DNA of 64,000 nucleotides from Burkholderia oklahomensis C6786 (GCF_000959365.1 NZ_CP009555.1:1240001-1304000), one strand, 5' to 3'; shown: positions 1 through 9,101, counted from the first letter of the stretch. The notes: generated by a model not told the origin, from the letters alone. Program-made: numbers and translations.

Positions 1-1
1 C

Positions 2-352
2 GTGCGCGCGGTCAAGGTCTGGGACGACCGCGTGATCGCCGTGTGCGACGGCGGCATGAGCCACAACTTCCTGCTCGCGAAAACGGAAGCCGTCCTGAAG
101 ACCTGGGAAGCGCCGACGCTCGTGCCGGCCGGGCCCGCCGACGCGCATCGCGCGCCGAACACGCTGCCGGTCACGTTCGTCGGCAACACCTGCAACCGCG
201 CCGACGTGATCGGCCGGCTCGAGCGTCATCCGCGGCTGCCGCAGCCGGGCGACTTCGTCGTGTTCTCGCAATGCGGCGCCTATCACCACTCGTACACCGT
301 GAGCGGCTTCCTGTCGCACAAGCCGGCTCAGGTTTACATCCGTCAGGCATGA
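2..352 (+). CDS. PLP-dependent decarboxylase (Orn/DAP/Arg decarboxylase 2 family), C-terminal fragment
   Basis: About 116 codons are visible; the frame is open to the left edge, so the N-terminal PLP barrel lies outside the window. What remains matches the C-terminal beta domain of fold-type III decarboxylases: a GGMSHNF segment, then GNTCNRAD (the Cys/Asp pair that helps form the partner subunit's active site), then PGDFVVF followed by GAY. The family decarboxylates diaminopimelate, ornithine, arginine, diaminobutyrate or related amino acids, so the substrate is open. The stop lies only 7 bp before the acyl ligase start, which indicates one operon. In that setting the enzyme probably supplies an amine building block, which is inference. 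Confidence 0.8.
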   Translation: MRAVKVWDDRVIAVCDGGMSHNFLLAKTEAVLKTWEAPTLVPAGPADAHRAPNTLPVTFVGNTCNRADVIGRLERHPRLPQPGDFVVFSQCGAYHHSYTVSGFLSHKPAQVYIRQA

Positions 353-359
353 GAGCGTC

Positions 360-1928
360 ATGAATCCACACATCCGACTCGTCGACCTCCTCGACTCCGC
401 CGCCGCGCAGCGGCCCGACGGCATCGCGATCGCCGATCCGCGGCGGCGCATGCGCTATGCGCAGCTCGCGGCCGACGTGCGCCGCGTCGCCGCCGCGCTC
501 GCCGCGGCCGGCATCGAGCCGGGCGAACGCGTCGCGACCTATGCGCCGAAAGCGTACGAGACGATCGTGACGATGCTCGCCGCGAATCTCGTCGGCGCGA
601 TCGTCGTGCCGATCAATCCGCAGTTGCGCGACCATCAGGTGCTGCACATCGTCGCCGACAGCGGCTCGCGCCTGATGCTCACCACCGCGCCGCGCCTCGC
701 CCGGCTCGCCGCGCGGCCGGCCGGGCTCGTTAGCTGGCTCGTCGACGACGTCGCCGCCCTCGCCGGCGCGAGCGACGATGCGGATTACGCGGGCCACGCG
801 CACGCCGTCGATTCCGATCCGGCCGCGATCCTCTACACGTCCGGCTCGACCGGGCGCCCGAAGGGCGTCGTGCTGTCGCACCGCAATCTGACCGCGGGCG
901 CCGACAGCGTCGCCGCATACCAGCGGCTCGCGCACGACGACGTGATCCTCGGCGCGCTGCCGCTCAGCTTCGACGCGGGCCTGAGCCAGCTGACGAGCGC
1001 GCTCGCCGCGCAAGCGTGCTACGCGCCGCTCGACTTCCTGCGCGCGGAGGAAGTGCCCGCGTGGTGCGCGCAAGTCGGCGTCACGTCGATCACCGGCGTA
1101 CCGCCGCTGTGGATGCAGCTCGCCGCGGTCGCGTGGCCCGATAACGCGCGCCTGCCGGTGCGCCGGATCGCGAACACGGGCGGCACGATGCCGCAGCCGC
1201 TGCTGCACCGGCTGCGGCAGATCTTCCCGAACGCCGCGCCTTATCTGATGTACGGCCTCACCGAGGCGTTCCGCTCGACGTACCTGCCGCCCGAGGACTT
1301 GGCCGCGCACCCCGGCTCGATCGGCAAGGCCGTGCCGAACGCGCAGATCCTCGTGCTGCGCGCCGACGGCAGCGAGTGTGACGCCGGCGAGCCGGGCGAG
1401 CTCGTGCATCGCGGCGCGTTCGTGACGCTCGGCTACTGGAACGCGCCCGAGCTGACCGCGCAGCGCTTCCGCGCGCTGCCGCACGCGCGCCACCCGGTGT
1501 CGCTCGCGGACGTCGCGGTGTGGTCGGGCGACATCGTGACGCGCGACGCGGAAGGCTTCCTCTATTTCGTGTCGCGCGCCGACGAGATGATCAAGACGTC
1601 CGGCTATCGTGTGAGCCCGACCGAGATCGAGGACATTCTGTTCGAATGCCCGGAAACGCTCGAAGCCGTTGCGTTCGGCGTGCCGCATCCGACGCTCGGC
1701 CAGGCGATCGTCGCGTGCGTGTACGGCGGCGGCGATCCCGCGCAATGCCGGCAGGCGCTGATCGACGCGTGCCGCGCGCGGCTGCCGTCGTACATGGCGC
1801 CGCAGCACATCGAGATCGCCAGCGCGCCGCTGCCGCGCAATCCGAACGGCAAGATCGACCGGCCGCTGCTCAAGCGCGCCCACTTGTCGCGTTTCGAGAC
1901 CGAGCCGAGCGCGGCCGCGCTCGGCTGA
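360..1928 (+). CDS. AMP-forming acyl-CoA/acyl-ACP ligase
   Basis: This 522-aa ANL-superfamily adenylate-forming enzyme activates a carboxylic acid as acyl-AMP and passes it to CoA or a carrier thiol. Visible motifs are the P-loop-like YTSGSTGRPKG at about residue 159, YGLTE at about 298, the hinge with SGD and SRADEMIKTSGYRVSP near 390-420, and the catalytic lysine in NPNGKIDR (about K498). Length is typical of medium or long-chain ligases. The start ATG follows the decarboxylase stop by 7 bp. Neighbouring dehydrogenase and desaturase genes suggest a fatty acid substrate, but specificity cannot be read from sequence. No carrier protein gene is seen in the window. Confidence 0.9.
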   Translation: MNPHIRLVDLLDSAAAQRPDGIAIADPRRRMRYAQLAADVRRVAAALAAAGIEPGERVATYAPKAYETIVTMLAANLVGAIVVPINPQLRDHQVLHIVADSGSRLMLTTAPRLARLAARPAGLVSWLVDDVAALAGASDDADYAGHAHAVDSDPAAILYTSGSTGRPKGVVLSHRNLTAGADSVAAYQRLAHDDVILGALPLSFDAGLSQLTSALAAQACYAPLDFLRAEEVPAWCAQVGVTSITGVPPLWMQLAAVAWPDNARLPVRRIANTGGTMPQPLLHRLRQIFPNAAPYLMYGLTEAFRSTYLPPEDLAAHPGSIGKAVPNAQILVLRADGSECDAGEPGELVHRGAFVTLGYWNAPELTAQRFRALPHARHPVSLADVAVWSGDIVTRDAEGFLYFVSRADEMIKTSGYRVSPTEIEDILFECPETLEAVAFGVPHPTLGQAIVACVYGGGDPAQCRQALIDACRARLPSYMAPQHIEIASAPLPRNPNGKIDRPLLKRAHLSRFETEPSAAALG

Positions 1929-1945
1929 TCGAGGTGACGAAGACC

Positions 1946-2995
1946 ATGCTCACGATCCATCACACCGCGATACGGCAGCCGTCCCGCCAGCCGGTCGACG
2001 CGGCGCAGGCGGCCGGCCGCTACCGCTACGACGGCCGGCTCGCGCCGCATGCGATCCGCTTCGCGATGCCGTACGAACGGCTCGACTACGACGCGCGCAC
2101 GTTCGCCCATCTGGCGCGCTCGGCGCCGGCGTCGCTGCCCGTCGAGACGGACGGGCGGACACTGTCGGACCTCGCGCTCGAGGCCGTGCGCGAGGTCATC
2201 GACGCGGCGGGCCCCGACGCGTGCGCGTCGATCTCGCAGATCGTCGTCGCGCAGGCGTCGCTCAACGAGCACGCCGGCGAATCGGTTGCCGGCCGGATGC
2301 AACACGCGCTCGGGCTCAAGCACGTCGTGCCGTTCGCGCTCGGCCAGTGCGGCACGCTCGGCCTGCACACGGCGCTGCCGCTCGCGCGCGGGCTGCTGCG
2401 CGAAGGCAGCCGCATGCTGTTCGTCGCCGCCGACAAATGGGTGTATCCGTTCCTGCGCGCGTACGGCGAGTTCGTCGCATACGGAGACGGCGCCGCCGCG
2501 ATCCTGCTTGGCGGCGCCGACGGCGACACCCATGCCGATGCCGACGACGAAGCCCACGCGCGCGTGCTCGGTCACGCGCTCGCGCACGGCGACGTGATCG
2601 CCGACCCGTGGGCGCGGCAGCCGGCCGAGCTCGAACGCGCGCTCGTCGCGCCGACCGTCGACGCGGTGCGCGCGGCGCTCGACGACGCGGGCGTCGGCGC
2701 CGCGCAGATCGACTGCTTCGCGCCCGGCGGCTTCAGCGCGTCGTTTCGCACGACGCTCGCGCACGCGCTCGCGATCCCGCCGTCGCGTCTGCAGAGGCGC
2801 GGCGGCGTCGAGCACCTGTCCACCGCCGACACGCCGCGCGCGCTCGCGCAGGCGCAGGCGTCGCTCGCGCCCGGCGAGCGGCGGCTCGCGCTCTTTTGCG
2901 ACACCGCGCTCGCGGGCGGCGCGGGCGCGCTCGTCGCGGAACTGCGCGGCGCGCGCGCGCCGTTCTCGTCCACCCGAACCCGGTATCCGTCATGA
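1946..2995 (+). CDS. 3-oxoacyl-ACP synthase III-like thiolase-fold protein with atypical active site
   Basis: This 349-aa thiolase-fold protein resembles KAS III (FabH) and related acyltransferases. The nucleophile region reads GQCGTLG with Cys at about residue 135. The usual downstream His (H-x-A-N) falls in a region reading FAPGGFSASF near 257, and the usual Asn region reads STADTPRA near 291. The normal decarboxylative triad therefore seems absent. By analogy with DpsC/CerJ-type homologues it may transfer an acyl group without decarboxylative condensation; this is inference. I chose ATG 1946 because the frame upstream overlaps the ligase. The stop overlaps the next start (ATGA), implying translational coupling. 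Confidence 0.8.
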   Translation: MLTIHHTAIRQPSRQPVDAAQAAGRYRYDGRLAPHAIRFAMPYERLDYDARTFAHLARSAPASLPVETDGRTLSDLALEAVREVIDAAGPDACASISQIVVAQASLNEHAGESVAGRMQHALGLKHVVPFALGQCGTLGLHTALPLARGLLREGSRMLFVAADKWVYPFLRAYGEFVAYGDGAAAILLGGADGDTHADADDEAHARVLGHALAHGDVIADPWARQPAELERALVAPTVDAVRAALDDAGVGAAQIDCFAPGGFSASFRTTLAHALAIPPSRLQRRGGVEHLSTADTPRALAQAQASLAPGERRLALFCDTALAGGAGALVAELRGARAPFSSTRTRYPS

Positions 2996-4863
2996 GCGCC
3001 TATCAAGTCAGCCTGCGCGAACTGCGCTTCTTTCTGTGGGAACTGTTCGACGCCGAAGCGGCGTTCCTGTCGCACGCGCCGTACCGAACGCACGACCGCG
3101 CGTACTACGACCGTCTGCTCGAACGCGCGCGCGACTTCGCGCTCGAGATCGGCGAGAGCTATCGCGCAAGCGACATCGAATCGTGCTCGCTGCGCGACGA
3201 CGGCACGGTGCGCATCCCAGCCGATTTCCACGTGCTGTGGCCGCGCTTTCGCGACGAATGGGCGGGCCTGCTGTTCGATCGCCATTCGGCCGAAGCGGGC
3301 GATGCGCCGCACGCGGACGTGCCGATGGTCGTCAAGCAAGTGGTGTTCGAGATGCTGATGGGCGCGAATCCGTCGTTCATGACGTACGGCGGCTTCACGC
3401 ACCCGGCGTGCAAGCTGTTGACGCTGCACGGCACGCCGGGGCAAAAGGCGCTGCGCAAACCCCTGTTGCGCTACGACTGGGACGCGTGCTTCTGCGCGAC
3501 CGAGCCGCAGGCGGGCTCCGACATGACGGCCGTGCGCACGGTCGCGACGCCGCTTGGCGACGACGTCTACGCGGTGACGGGCGAGAAGGTCTACATCTCG
3601 GCCGGCATGCACGACCTGACCGAGAACACGCTGTACTTCGTGCTCGGCCGCATCGGCTCGACGGCGCTCGATTCGTTCTCGCTGTCGTGCCTGATCGTGC
3701 CGCGCTTCTGGCGCAACGACGCGACGGGCAAGCTCGAATCGAATCACGTCGAATGCGTCGCGGTGCCGCGCAAGATGGGGCTGAACGGCTGCGCGAACAC
3801 GCATCTCGTGTTCGGCCGAAGCGGCACGACGCGCGCGCATCTGCTCGGCAACCGCAAGAACGTCGGGCTGCTGCAGCTCGTGCCGCTGATGAACCAGGCG
3901 CGCATGGGCACGGGGCTCTTCGGCATCGGCGTCGCGTCGAGCGCGTACCTGCAATCGGTGTCGTACGCGCGCCGCCGCGTGCAGGGCCGGCCGATCGACT
4001 CCGCGTCGGACACGGCCGCGCCGCGCGTGCGGATCGTCGAGCACGGCGACGTGCAGCGGATGCTCGTCGACATGAAAGCGCGCGTCGAAGGCTGCCGCGG
4101 CCTGCTCGGCAAGCTGACCGCGGCCGCGACGCGCGCGACGATCCTCGAGGCGACGCCCGGCGCGGACCCGGCCGACATCGAGCGCGCGCGCAAGCTTCAG
4201 TTGCTGCTCACGCCGATCTGCAAGGCGTTCATCTCCGACCAGGCGTGGCGCATCTGCGAAACCGCGATCCAGGTGCACGGCGGCGTCGGCTACACCGATG
4301 CGAGCCCCGTCGAGCAGAACGCACGCGACGTGAAGATCCTGTCGATCTGGGAAGGCACGAACTACATCCAGGCGCAGGACCTCGTGCGCGACAAGCTCGG
4401 CTTCGGCCGCAAGCCGCTGCTGCTGCGCTACTTCCGCGATGCGCTCGACGCGAGCCTCGCGCGCATCGAGCCCGCGGCCCCCGCGTCGTTCGCCGCGTGG
4501 TTCGCGCAGTTGCGCGACGCGGCCGACGCGCTCGCGCGCGCGCTCGCGTCGATCGCGCGCGCGGTGCGGGACGGCCACATGCATGCGAGCAGCCAGGTCT
4601 ACACGCGCTTTCTCGAAATGTTCGGGCTCGTCGCGTCCGCATGGGCGCTGCTCGAAGCCGCGTGCATCGCCGAACGGCGCCTCGCCGAGCGCGAGGTCAC
4701 GGCCGCCCCCGCCGAAGCCGCGTTCTATCGCGGCAAGGTGAAGGCCGCCCGCTACTGCTTCGCGAACCTGCTTCCGCTCGCCGCCCAACACGCGGCGGCG
4801 ATCGACGCGCTGCCGGACATCGCATGCGCGATCACCGCCGAAGAACTCGCCGAGGTCGAATGA
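2992..4863 (+). CDS. Acyl-CoA dehydrogenase family protein, long form
   Basis: This 623-aa FAD-dependent acyl-CoA dehydrogenase is longer than the usual roughly 380 aa and fits the subgroup with an extra C-terminal helical domain. EPQAGSDM near residue 171 is the flavin/substrate loop. IQVHGGVGYTD and then WEGTNYIQAQD near 454 hold the expected catalytic and FAD-binding C-terminal motifs. It should introduce an alpha,beta double bond in a CoA- or ACP-bound acyl chain. ATG 2992 overlaps the stop of the KAS III-like gene by 4 bp, and its own stop lies 1 bp before the next ATG. A role in desaturating the cluster's acyl chain is inferred from context. Confidence 0.9.
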   Translation: MSAYQVSLRELRFFLWELFDAEAAFLSHAPYRTHDRAYYDRLLERARDFALEIGESYRASDIESCSLRDDGTVRIPADFHVLWPRFRDEWAGLLFDRHSAEAGDAPHADVPMVVKQVVFEMLMGANPSFMTYGGFTHPACKLLTLHGTPGQKALRKPLLRYDWDACFCATEPQAGSDMTAVRTVATPLGDDVYAVTGEKVYISAGMHDLTENTLYFVLGRIGSTALDSFSLSCLIVPRFWRNDATGKLESNHVECVAVPRKMGLNGCANTHLVFGRSGTTRAHLLGNRKNVGLLQLVPLMNQARMGTGLFGIGVASSAYLQSVSYARRRVQGRPIDSASDTAAPRVRIVEHGDVQRMLVDMKARVEGCRGLLGKLTAAATRATILEATPGADPADIERARKLQLLLTPICKAFISDQAWRICETAIQVHGGVGYTDASPVEQNARDVKILSIWEGTNYIQAQDLVRDKLGFGRKPLLLRYFRDALDASLARIEPAAPASFAAWFAQLRDAADALARALASIARAVRDGHMHASSQVYTRFLEMFGLVASAWALLEAACIAERRLAEREVTAAPAEAAFYRGKVKAARYCFANLLPLAAQHAAAIDALPDIACAITAEELAEVE

Positions 4864-4864
4864 C

Positions 4865-5296
4865 ATGGGACTCGCACCTGAACTGCTGAAACGGCCGGCC
4901 ACCCGCTATCGCGGCACCGACATCGACGGCGCAATCCTCGATCCCGAAGGGCTGTGGGTGCGCGACCGGAACCTGAACGATTTGATCGGCACGGTCTCGT
5001 TCGAGGACACGCTCTGGCATCTGTGGTTCGAGCGGATGCCGGCGCCCGCCGAAAGCGCGGCGCTGCGCGCGCGGCTCGCGCAATACGGCGCGCACTTCGC
5101 GAGAGGCAATCCGTCGACGCGCGCGGCCGCGAATTATCCGCCGACCCATCTCGAAGAGAAGGTCACGCTCGACGAGGCGCGCGAGCTCGTCGCGGCGGCG
5201 GGCCTCGCCGATCACGCGAGCGTGACGAGCCCGCCGTTCGGCCTGGGCGCGCTCGGCTTCGAAATTCTGCTCACCAAGCCGGGAGAGCCGTCATGA
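4865..5296 (+). CDS. Small protein resembling the N-terminus of citrate synthase/citryl-CoA lyase
   Basis: This 143-aa protein has no signal peptide or membrane segment. Residues about 15-75 contain YRGTDI, then RDRNLNDLIG, then VSFEDTLWHLW and ERMPAPAE. I read this as the pattern of the citrate synthase small-domain N-terminus (RGYDI-x-DLI, SFEEV-x-LLL, GELP). The catalytic His and Asp of citrate synthase lie in parts this protein lacks, so it is probably not an independent enzyme. It sits 1 bp after the dehydrogenase and overlaps the oxygenase gene by 4 bp, so it belongs to the operon. The homology is by eye and the role is unknown; an accessory or CoA-ester-binding subunit is possible. Confidence 0.6.
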   Translation: MGLAPELLKRPATRYRGTDIDGAILDPEGLWVRDRNLNDLIGTVSFEDTLWHLWFERMPAPAESAALRARLAQYGAHFARGNPSTRAAANYPPTHLEEKVTLDEARELVAAAGLADHASVTSPPFGLGALGFEILLTKPGEPS

Positions 5297-6360
5297 GCGA
5301 GACCCAGGATTCGATCGCCTTCCAGAACGCAGCGGCACTGAAGGCGCAGGCGCGGCTCGGCCCCGATGTGATCTGTGGCTTCCGGTCCGAGCGCGCGCTG
5401 CTGCCGCTCGTCGTCGCGCCGCAAGGCGACAGCGCGCTCGCCGCCGATCGCGACGCCGCGCTCGCGTGGCTCGACGCGCGCCGCGCGGATTTCGACGCGC
5501 TGCTGCTCGAGCACGGCGGCCTGCTGCTGCGCGGCTTCGCGGTGCCCGACACGCCCGCGTTCCGCGCATTGACCGATCGCTATCCGCCGCACGCGTTCGG
5601 CTACATCGCCGGCGCGTCGCCGCGCAAGGCGATCGACGGCAACGTGTACGAATCGACGCACCTGCCCGCGCCGTTCAAGCTGAGCCTGCATCAGGAAAAG
5701 GCGTACATGTCGAACTATCCGCGGCTCATCTCGTTCTACTGCCGGCAGGCCGCGCCCGTCGGCGGCGAGACGCCGCTGTCGGACATGCGCGCCGTCACGC
5801 GCCGCCTGCCCGCGCGCACGCTCGATCGGTTCCGCAGCAAGGGCGTGATGTATCGCCGCAACTTCTCGGCGAAGCCGATGCCCGCGCACTTCAACCAGTT
5901 CTACCGGCGCTGGCAGGAAGCGTTCATGACCGACGAGCGCGCCGAAGTCGAGTCGCTCTGCCGCGCGACGCAGCTCGAATACGAGTGGCTGCCCGACGGC
6001 AGCATCACGGTCACGCACGTCGGCCCGGCGACGGTCGTGCATCCGCGCACGGGCGAGGAAGTCTGGTTCAACCACGCGAGCGCGCAGCACATCAACGCGC
6101 GCGTCGTGCATCCGACGATCCTGCACGCGCTGCAGTCGTTCTACAAGACGCGCGCCGCGCTGCCGTACGACATCCGCTACGGCGACGGAACGCCGATGCC
6201 CGCCGAAGACCTCGATCCCGTCTACGACGCGATCAATGCCGAGGAAACCGCGTTTCGCTGGCGCGAGCAGGACGTGCTGCTGCTCGACAACATCCTCGTC
6301 GCGCACGGACGCAATCCGTACAGCGGCCAGCGCGACATCCAGGTCGCGATGATGGACTGA
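5293..6360 (+). CDS. TauD/SyrP-like Fe(II)/2-oxoglutarate-dependent oxygenase
   Basis: This 355-aa member of the TauD/TfdA superfamily has the iron-binding facial triad visible as LHQEK (H133, E135) and a distal His in VAHGRNPYSGQR (about H338), with R347 as the likely 2-oxoglutarate-binding arginine. The family hydroxylates, desaturates or halogenates; presence of the Glu ligand argues against halogenation. The arrangement is like SyrP-type enzymes that act on amino-acid or acyl units in natural-product pathways. ATG 5293 overlaps the preceding stop (ATGA). The first roughly 60 residues are a non-catalytic lead-in. A tailoring role in the cluster is inferred. Confidence 0.9.
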   Translation: MSETQDSIAFQNAAALKAQARLGPDVICGFRSERALLPLVVAPQGDSALAADRDAALAWLDARRADFDALLLEHGGLLLRGFAVPDTPAFRALTDRYPPHAFGYIAGASPRKAIDGNVYESTHLPAPFKLSLHQEKAYMSNYPRLISFYCRQAAPVGGETPLSDMRAVTRRLPARTLDRFRSKGVMYRRNFSAKPMPAHFNQFYRRWQEAFMTDERAEVESLCRATQLEYEWLPDGSITVTHVGPATVVHPRTGEEVWFNHASAQHINARVVHPTILHALQSFYKTRAALPYDIRYGDGTPMPAEDLDPVYDAINAEETAFRWREQDVLLLDNILVAHGRNPYSGQRDIQVAMMD

Positions 6361-6365
6361 ATGCA

Positions 6366-7400
6366 ATGAGCCCTGTTCCGTTTCCGGCCGGCGAGGCCGG
6401 TGAAGCCTTTGAACGCCTTGAAACCGTCGAAGCCGCCGAGGCAGGCGGCGCAGCCGGCATGCGCGAGCGCGCCGCGGCGCCGAGCCGCGCGGCGAGCGCG
6501 CTCGCCGCGCGCCGCATCGACGTGAAGGCGGGCGACTTCACGTTCCACGCAACCGATATCGCGTTTCGCGCGGGCGCGCTGACCGCGATCGTCGGCCCGA
6601 ACGGCTCCGGCAAGAGCACGCTGCTCGAGGCGCTGTTCGGCTTTCGCCGCGCGCAGCTCGAAGGCGCGACGATCCTCGGCGTGCCCGCCGCGCAATTCAT
6701 GCGCGACACGCGCGAGCTGCGGCGCTTCGGCGCGCAATTGCAGCGCGTCGAATACGCGGAGCACGCGCGCGTCGACGAGATCCTCGCCGTGCATCGCGCG
6801 CTGTACCGCAAGCAGGACGCCGCGGTGGCTCAGGCGCTCGCGATCGACGAGCTGCGCGCGAAGCCGTACAGCGGGCTGTCGAAGGGCCAGCGGCAGCGGC
6901 TCGATCTCTTCATCGCGTTCGCGCATCGCCCGGCGCTCGTCGCGCTCGACGAGCCGTTCACGGGCCTCGACCGCACGATGACGCGCAGCGTGCTCGGCCT
7001 GCTGCGCGGCCCGCTCGCTGGCATCACGATCGCGATGATCTGCCACGCGGGCGAAGAGCTCGAAATCGCCGACGACGTGCTGTGGGTGCGCGATGGCGCA
7101 GTCCGCTACCAGGGCGGCAAGGACGCGCTCAAGCGCCGCCTCGTCGGCGAGTTCCGCGCGCTGATCCACGTCGACGACGACGCGCAGGCCGAACGCGTAC
7201 GCGCGGTGCTCGCGCGGGACGTGCACGTGCAGCGGATCGTCGCGCCCGCGCCGCGGCAGATCGGCGCGTTCGGCCGCGCGGGGCTCGACGCCACGCTGCG
7301 CACGCTGATGGAGCAGACGGGCATCCGGCATTTCGAATTCGCGCCGACCGACGAAGGCGATCTGCTGCGCGCGTGCACCGAAGGAGCGACCGATGCTTGA
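6366..7400 (+). CDS. ABC transporter ATP-binding protein
   Basis: This 344-aa ABC ATPase follows the oxygenase by 5 bp. Walker A reads GPNGSGKST at about residue 77, the signature is LSKGQ rather than LSGGQ (near 171), and Walker B reads ALVALDEPF (near 195). About 50 Ala/Glu-rich residues precede the nucleotide-binding domain, and about 100 residues follow it, as in DrrA-type drug exporters. It overlaps the next gene, an ABC-2 permease, by 8 bp. Together with the permease and the small membrane protein it should form an exporter for the cluster product. ATG 6366 was chosen as the in-frame ATG; a start further inside, near residue 32, is possible. Confidence 0.9.
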   Translation: MSPVPFPAGEAGEAFERLETVEAAEAGGAAGMRERAAAPSRAASALAARRIDVKAGDFTFHATDIAFRAGALTAIVGPNGSGKSTLLEALFGFRRAQLEGATILGVPAAQFMRDTRELRRFGAQLQRVEYAEHARVDEILAVHRALYRKQDAAVAQALAIDELRAKPYSGLSKGQRQRLDLFIAFAHRPALVALDEPFTGLDRTMTRSVLGLLRGPLAGITIAMICHAGEELEIADDVLWVRDGAVRYQGGKDALKRRLVGEFRALIHVDDDAQAERVRAVLARDVHVQRIVAPAPRQIGAFGRAGLDATLRTLMEQTGIRHFEFAPTDEGDLLRACTEGATDA

Positions 7401-8484
7401 GGTCTTTCTGATTCTCACCCGCAACGAATTGCTCGGGCAATTGCGCAGCAAGGCGCGGCTCTTCTGGACGTTCGTCTTTCCGATCCTGCTGATGAGCGTG
7501 ATGCTCGTCGCGTTCGGCAAGAGCAGCTCGCTCGGCGTCGTCGAGCTGACGTTCGACGGCAACGCCGCCGTGCCGCAGGCGCGCGCGTGCCGCGCCGCGA
7601 TCGAGGCCGCGTTCGCGGGCAACGGCACGGTGGGCGCGCGCGTCGTCGCGCCGAACGCCGCCGGCGCTGCGGGCGGCGATCGCGTGCGCGTGAGCTGGCC
7701 CGCACGGGCGACCGATCCCGTGCGCGTCTCATACGATTTCAACGGTCCGCTCGCGGCGCGCGCGGCCGCGCGCACGATCGAGATCGCGCTCGTGCGCTGC
7801 GCGGCGTCCGAAGCGGGCCTGCCCGCCGCGTACCAGGTGCGCTTCGAGAACGACGGCCACGCGCTCGCGCCGCTCGATTACGGCGAGTTCTTCGCGACGG
7901 GCATCCTGATCATGGCGTTCATGTCGGTCGGCGTCGTGTCGACCGCGACGACGATCGCGACGCTGCGCGAGCGCAACACATTCAAGATGTACGTGTGCTT
8001 TCCGGTGTCGCGCTTCGTGTTCCTCGCGTCGCTGATCGTCTCGCGCGTGATCCTGATGCTCGCCGCGTCGGTGACGCTGATGCTCGCCGCGCGCTACCTG
8101 TTCCAGGTGCCGCTGCCGCTCTGGAGCCTGCGCGCGCTGCGCGCGATTCCGGTCGTGCTGCTCGGCGCCGCGATGCTGCTGAGCCTCGGCACGCTGCTCG
8201 CGAGCCGCGCGCGCTCGCTCGCCGCAGCCGAGGCGTGGTGCAACCTCATCTATTTCCCGCTGCTGTTCTTCAGCGACCTGACGATCCCGCTGCGCGCCGC
8301 GCCGCACTGGCTGCGCGTCGTGCTGCTCGTGTTGCCGACCAATCAGTTCGCGGTCGCGCTGCGCGGCGTGTTCGTGCGCGACATCGGCTACGCGCAGGCC
8401 GCGTGGCCGCTCGCCGTCGTCGCGGGCTGGACGCTCGTGTTCCTCGTCGGCGCCGCGCTGACGTTCCGCTGGCACCAGGACTGA
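7393..8484 (+). CDS. ABC-2 type transporter permease
   Basis: This 363-aa integral membrane protein starts inside the end of the ATPase gene. The topology is that of ABC-2 exporters: one N-terminal membrane helix (about 18-40), an extracytoplasmic loop of roughly 110 residues, then five hydrophobic segments between about 165 and 358. A short charged loop with TLRERNTFKMY follows the second helix, at the usual coupling-helix position. It probably pairs with the preceding ATPase to export the cluster's product. The substrate is unknown. Confidence 0.9.
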   Translation: MLEVFLILTRNELLGQLRSKARLFWTFVFPILLMSVMLVAFGKSSSLGVVELTFDGNAAVPQARACRAAIEAAFAGNGTVGARVVAPNAAGAAGGDRVRVSWPARATDPVRVSYDFNGPLAARAAARTIEIALVRCAASEAGLPAAYQVRFENDGHALAPLDYGEFFATGILIMAFMSVGVVSTATTIATLRERNTFKMYVCFPVSRFVFLASLIVSRVILMLAASVTLMLAARYLFQVPLPLWSLRALRAIPVVLLGAAMLLSLGTLLASRARSLAAAEAWCNLIYFPLLFFSDLTIPLRAAPHWLRVVLLVLPTNQFAVALRGVFVRDIGYAQAAWPLAVVAGWTLVFLVGAALTFRWHQD

Positions 8485-8521
8485 ACCGGCGCCGGTTCGC
8501 ATCGAAGGAGTCCATCGCGTC

Positions 8522-9055
8522 ATGCTCGATCTGATCTTCGCGTATCTGCGCAACGCGGTGCTGTTCGCACCCGCGATCGGTTTCATGCTGTTCATGCGCG
8601 CGCCGCCGGGCGACGGCGACGCGCACTGGCGACACGCGGCGCTCGCGGGCGCGCTGCTCGCGCTGCCGCACACCGCGTGGCTGCTGCGCCGGCGGCCGCT
8701 GCACGGCACCGCGCTCGGGCTGAACGCGTATCTGATCGTCAGCGCCGCGCTGCCGTTCGTGTCGGACGACGCGACCCGCGACTGGGGCGCGGCGCTCGGC
8801 TCGGCCGCGATGCTCGTCTGCGTGCTCGCCGCGCACGCGATCGGGCTTGCCGTCGCGCCCGAATCGTTCTCCGGCGTGGCCGACCCGGCGCTCGCGCAGG
8901 CGCGTTGCAGGAAGATGGTCGTCTACAGCGGAATCGCGCTCGCCGCCGCGTTCCCGCACCGGCACGACCCGCTCTTCGGCGGCATGCTGCCCGTCGTCGC
9001 GCTGATCCTGCTGCACAAACGGCTGCGGCGCGGCGCGCTCGCGCCGAGCGCCTGA
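8522..9055 (+). CDS. Small polytopic membrane protein next to ABC exporter
   Basis: This 177-aa protein has about five hydrophobic segments separated by short Arg-rich loops and no recognised motif. It lies 37 bp after the ABC-2 permease, with an AAGGAG sequence about 10 bp before its ATG, and before the aminotransferase. It is probably a third membrane component or an accessory of the exporter. I do not recognise a family; hydrophobicity and position are the only evidence. Confidence 0.7.
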   Translation: MLDLIFAYLRNAVLFAPAIGFMLFMRAPPGDGDAHWRHAALAGALLALPHTAWLLRRRPLHGTALGLNAYLIVSAALPFVSDDATRDWGAALGSAAMLVCVLAAHAIGLAVAPESFSGVADPALAQARCRKMVVYSGIALAAAFPHRHDPLFGGMLPVVALILLHKRLRRGALAPSA

Positions 9056-9101
9056 TTCGCGGGAAGCCGCCCCGCCCTTTTTCTTCGTGAGGTAGGTAGC
9101 C

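Noticed and set aside
171..1883. 570-aa open frame opposite the acyl ligase
   Set aside because: Arg/Ala-rich antisense shadow in GC-rich DNA; the plus-strand ligase has clear motifs.
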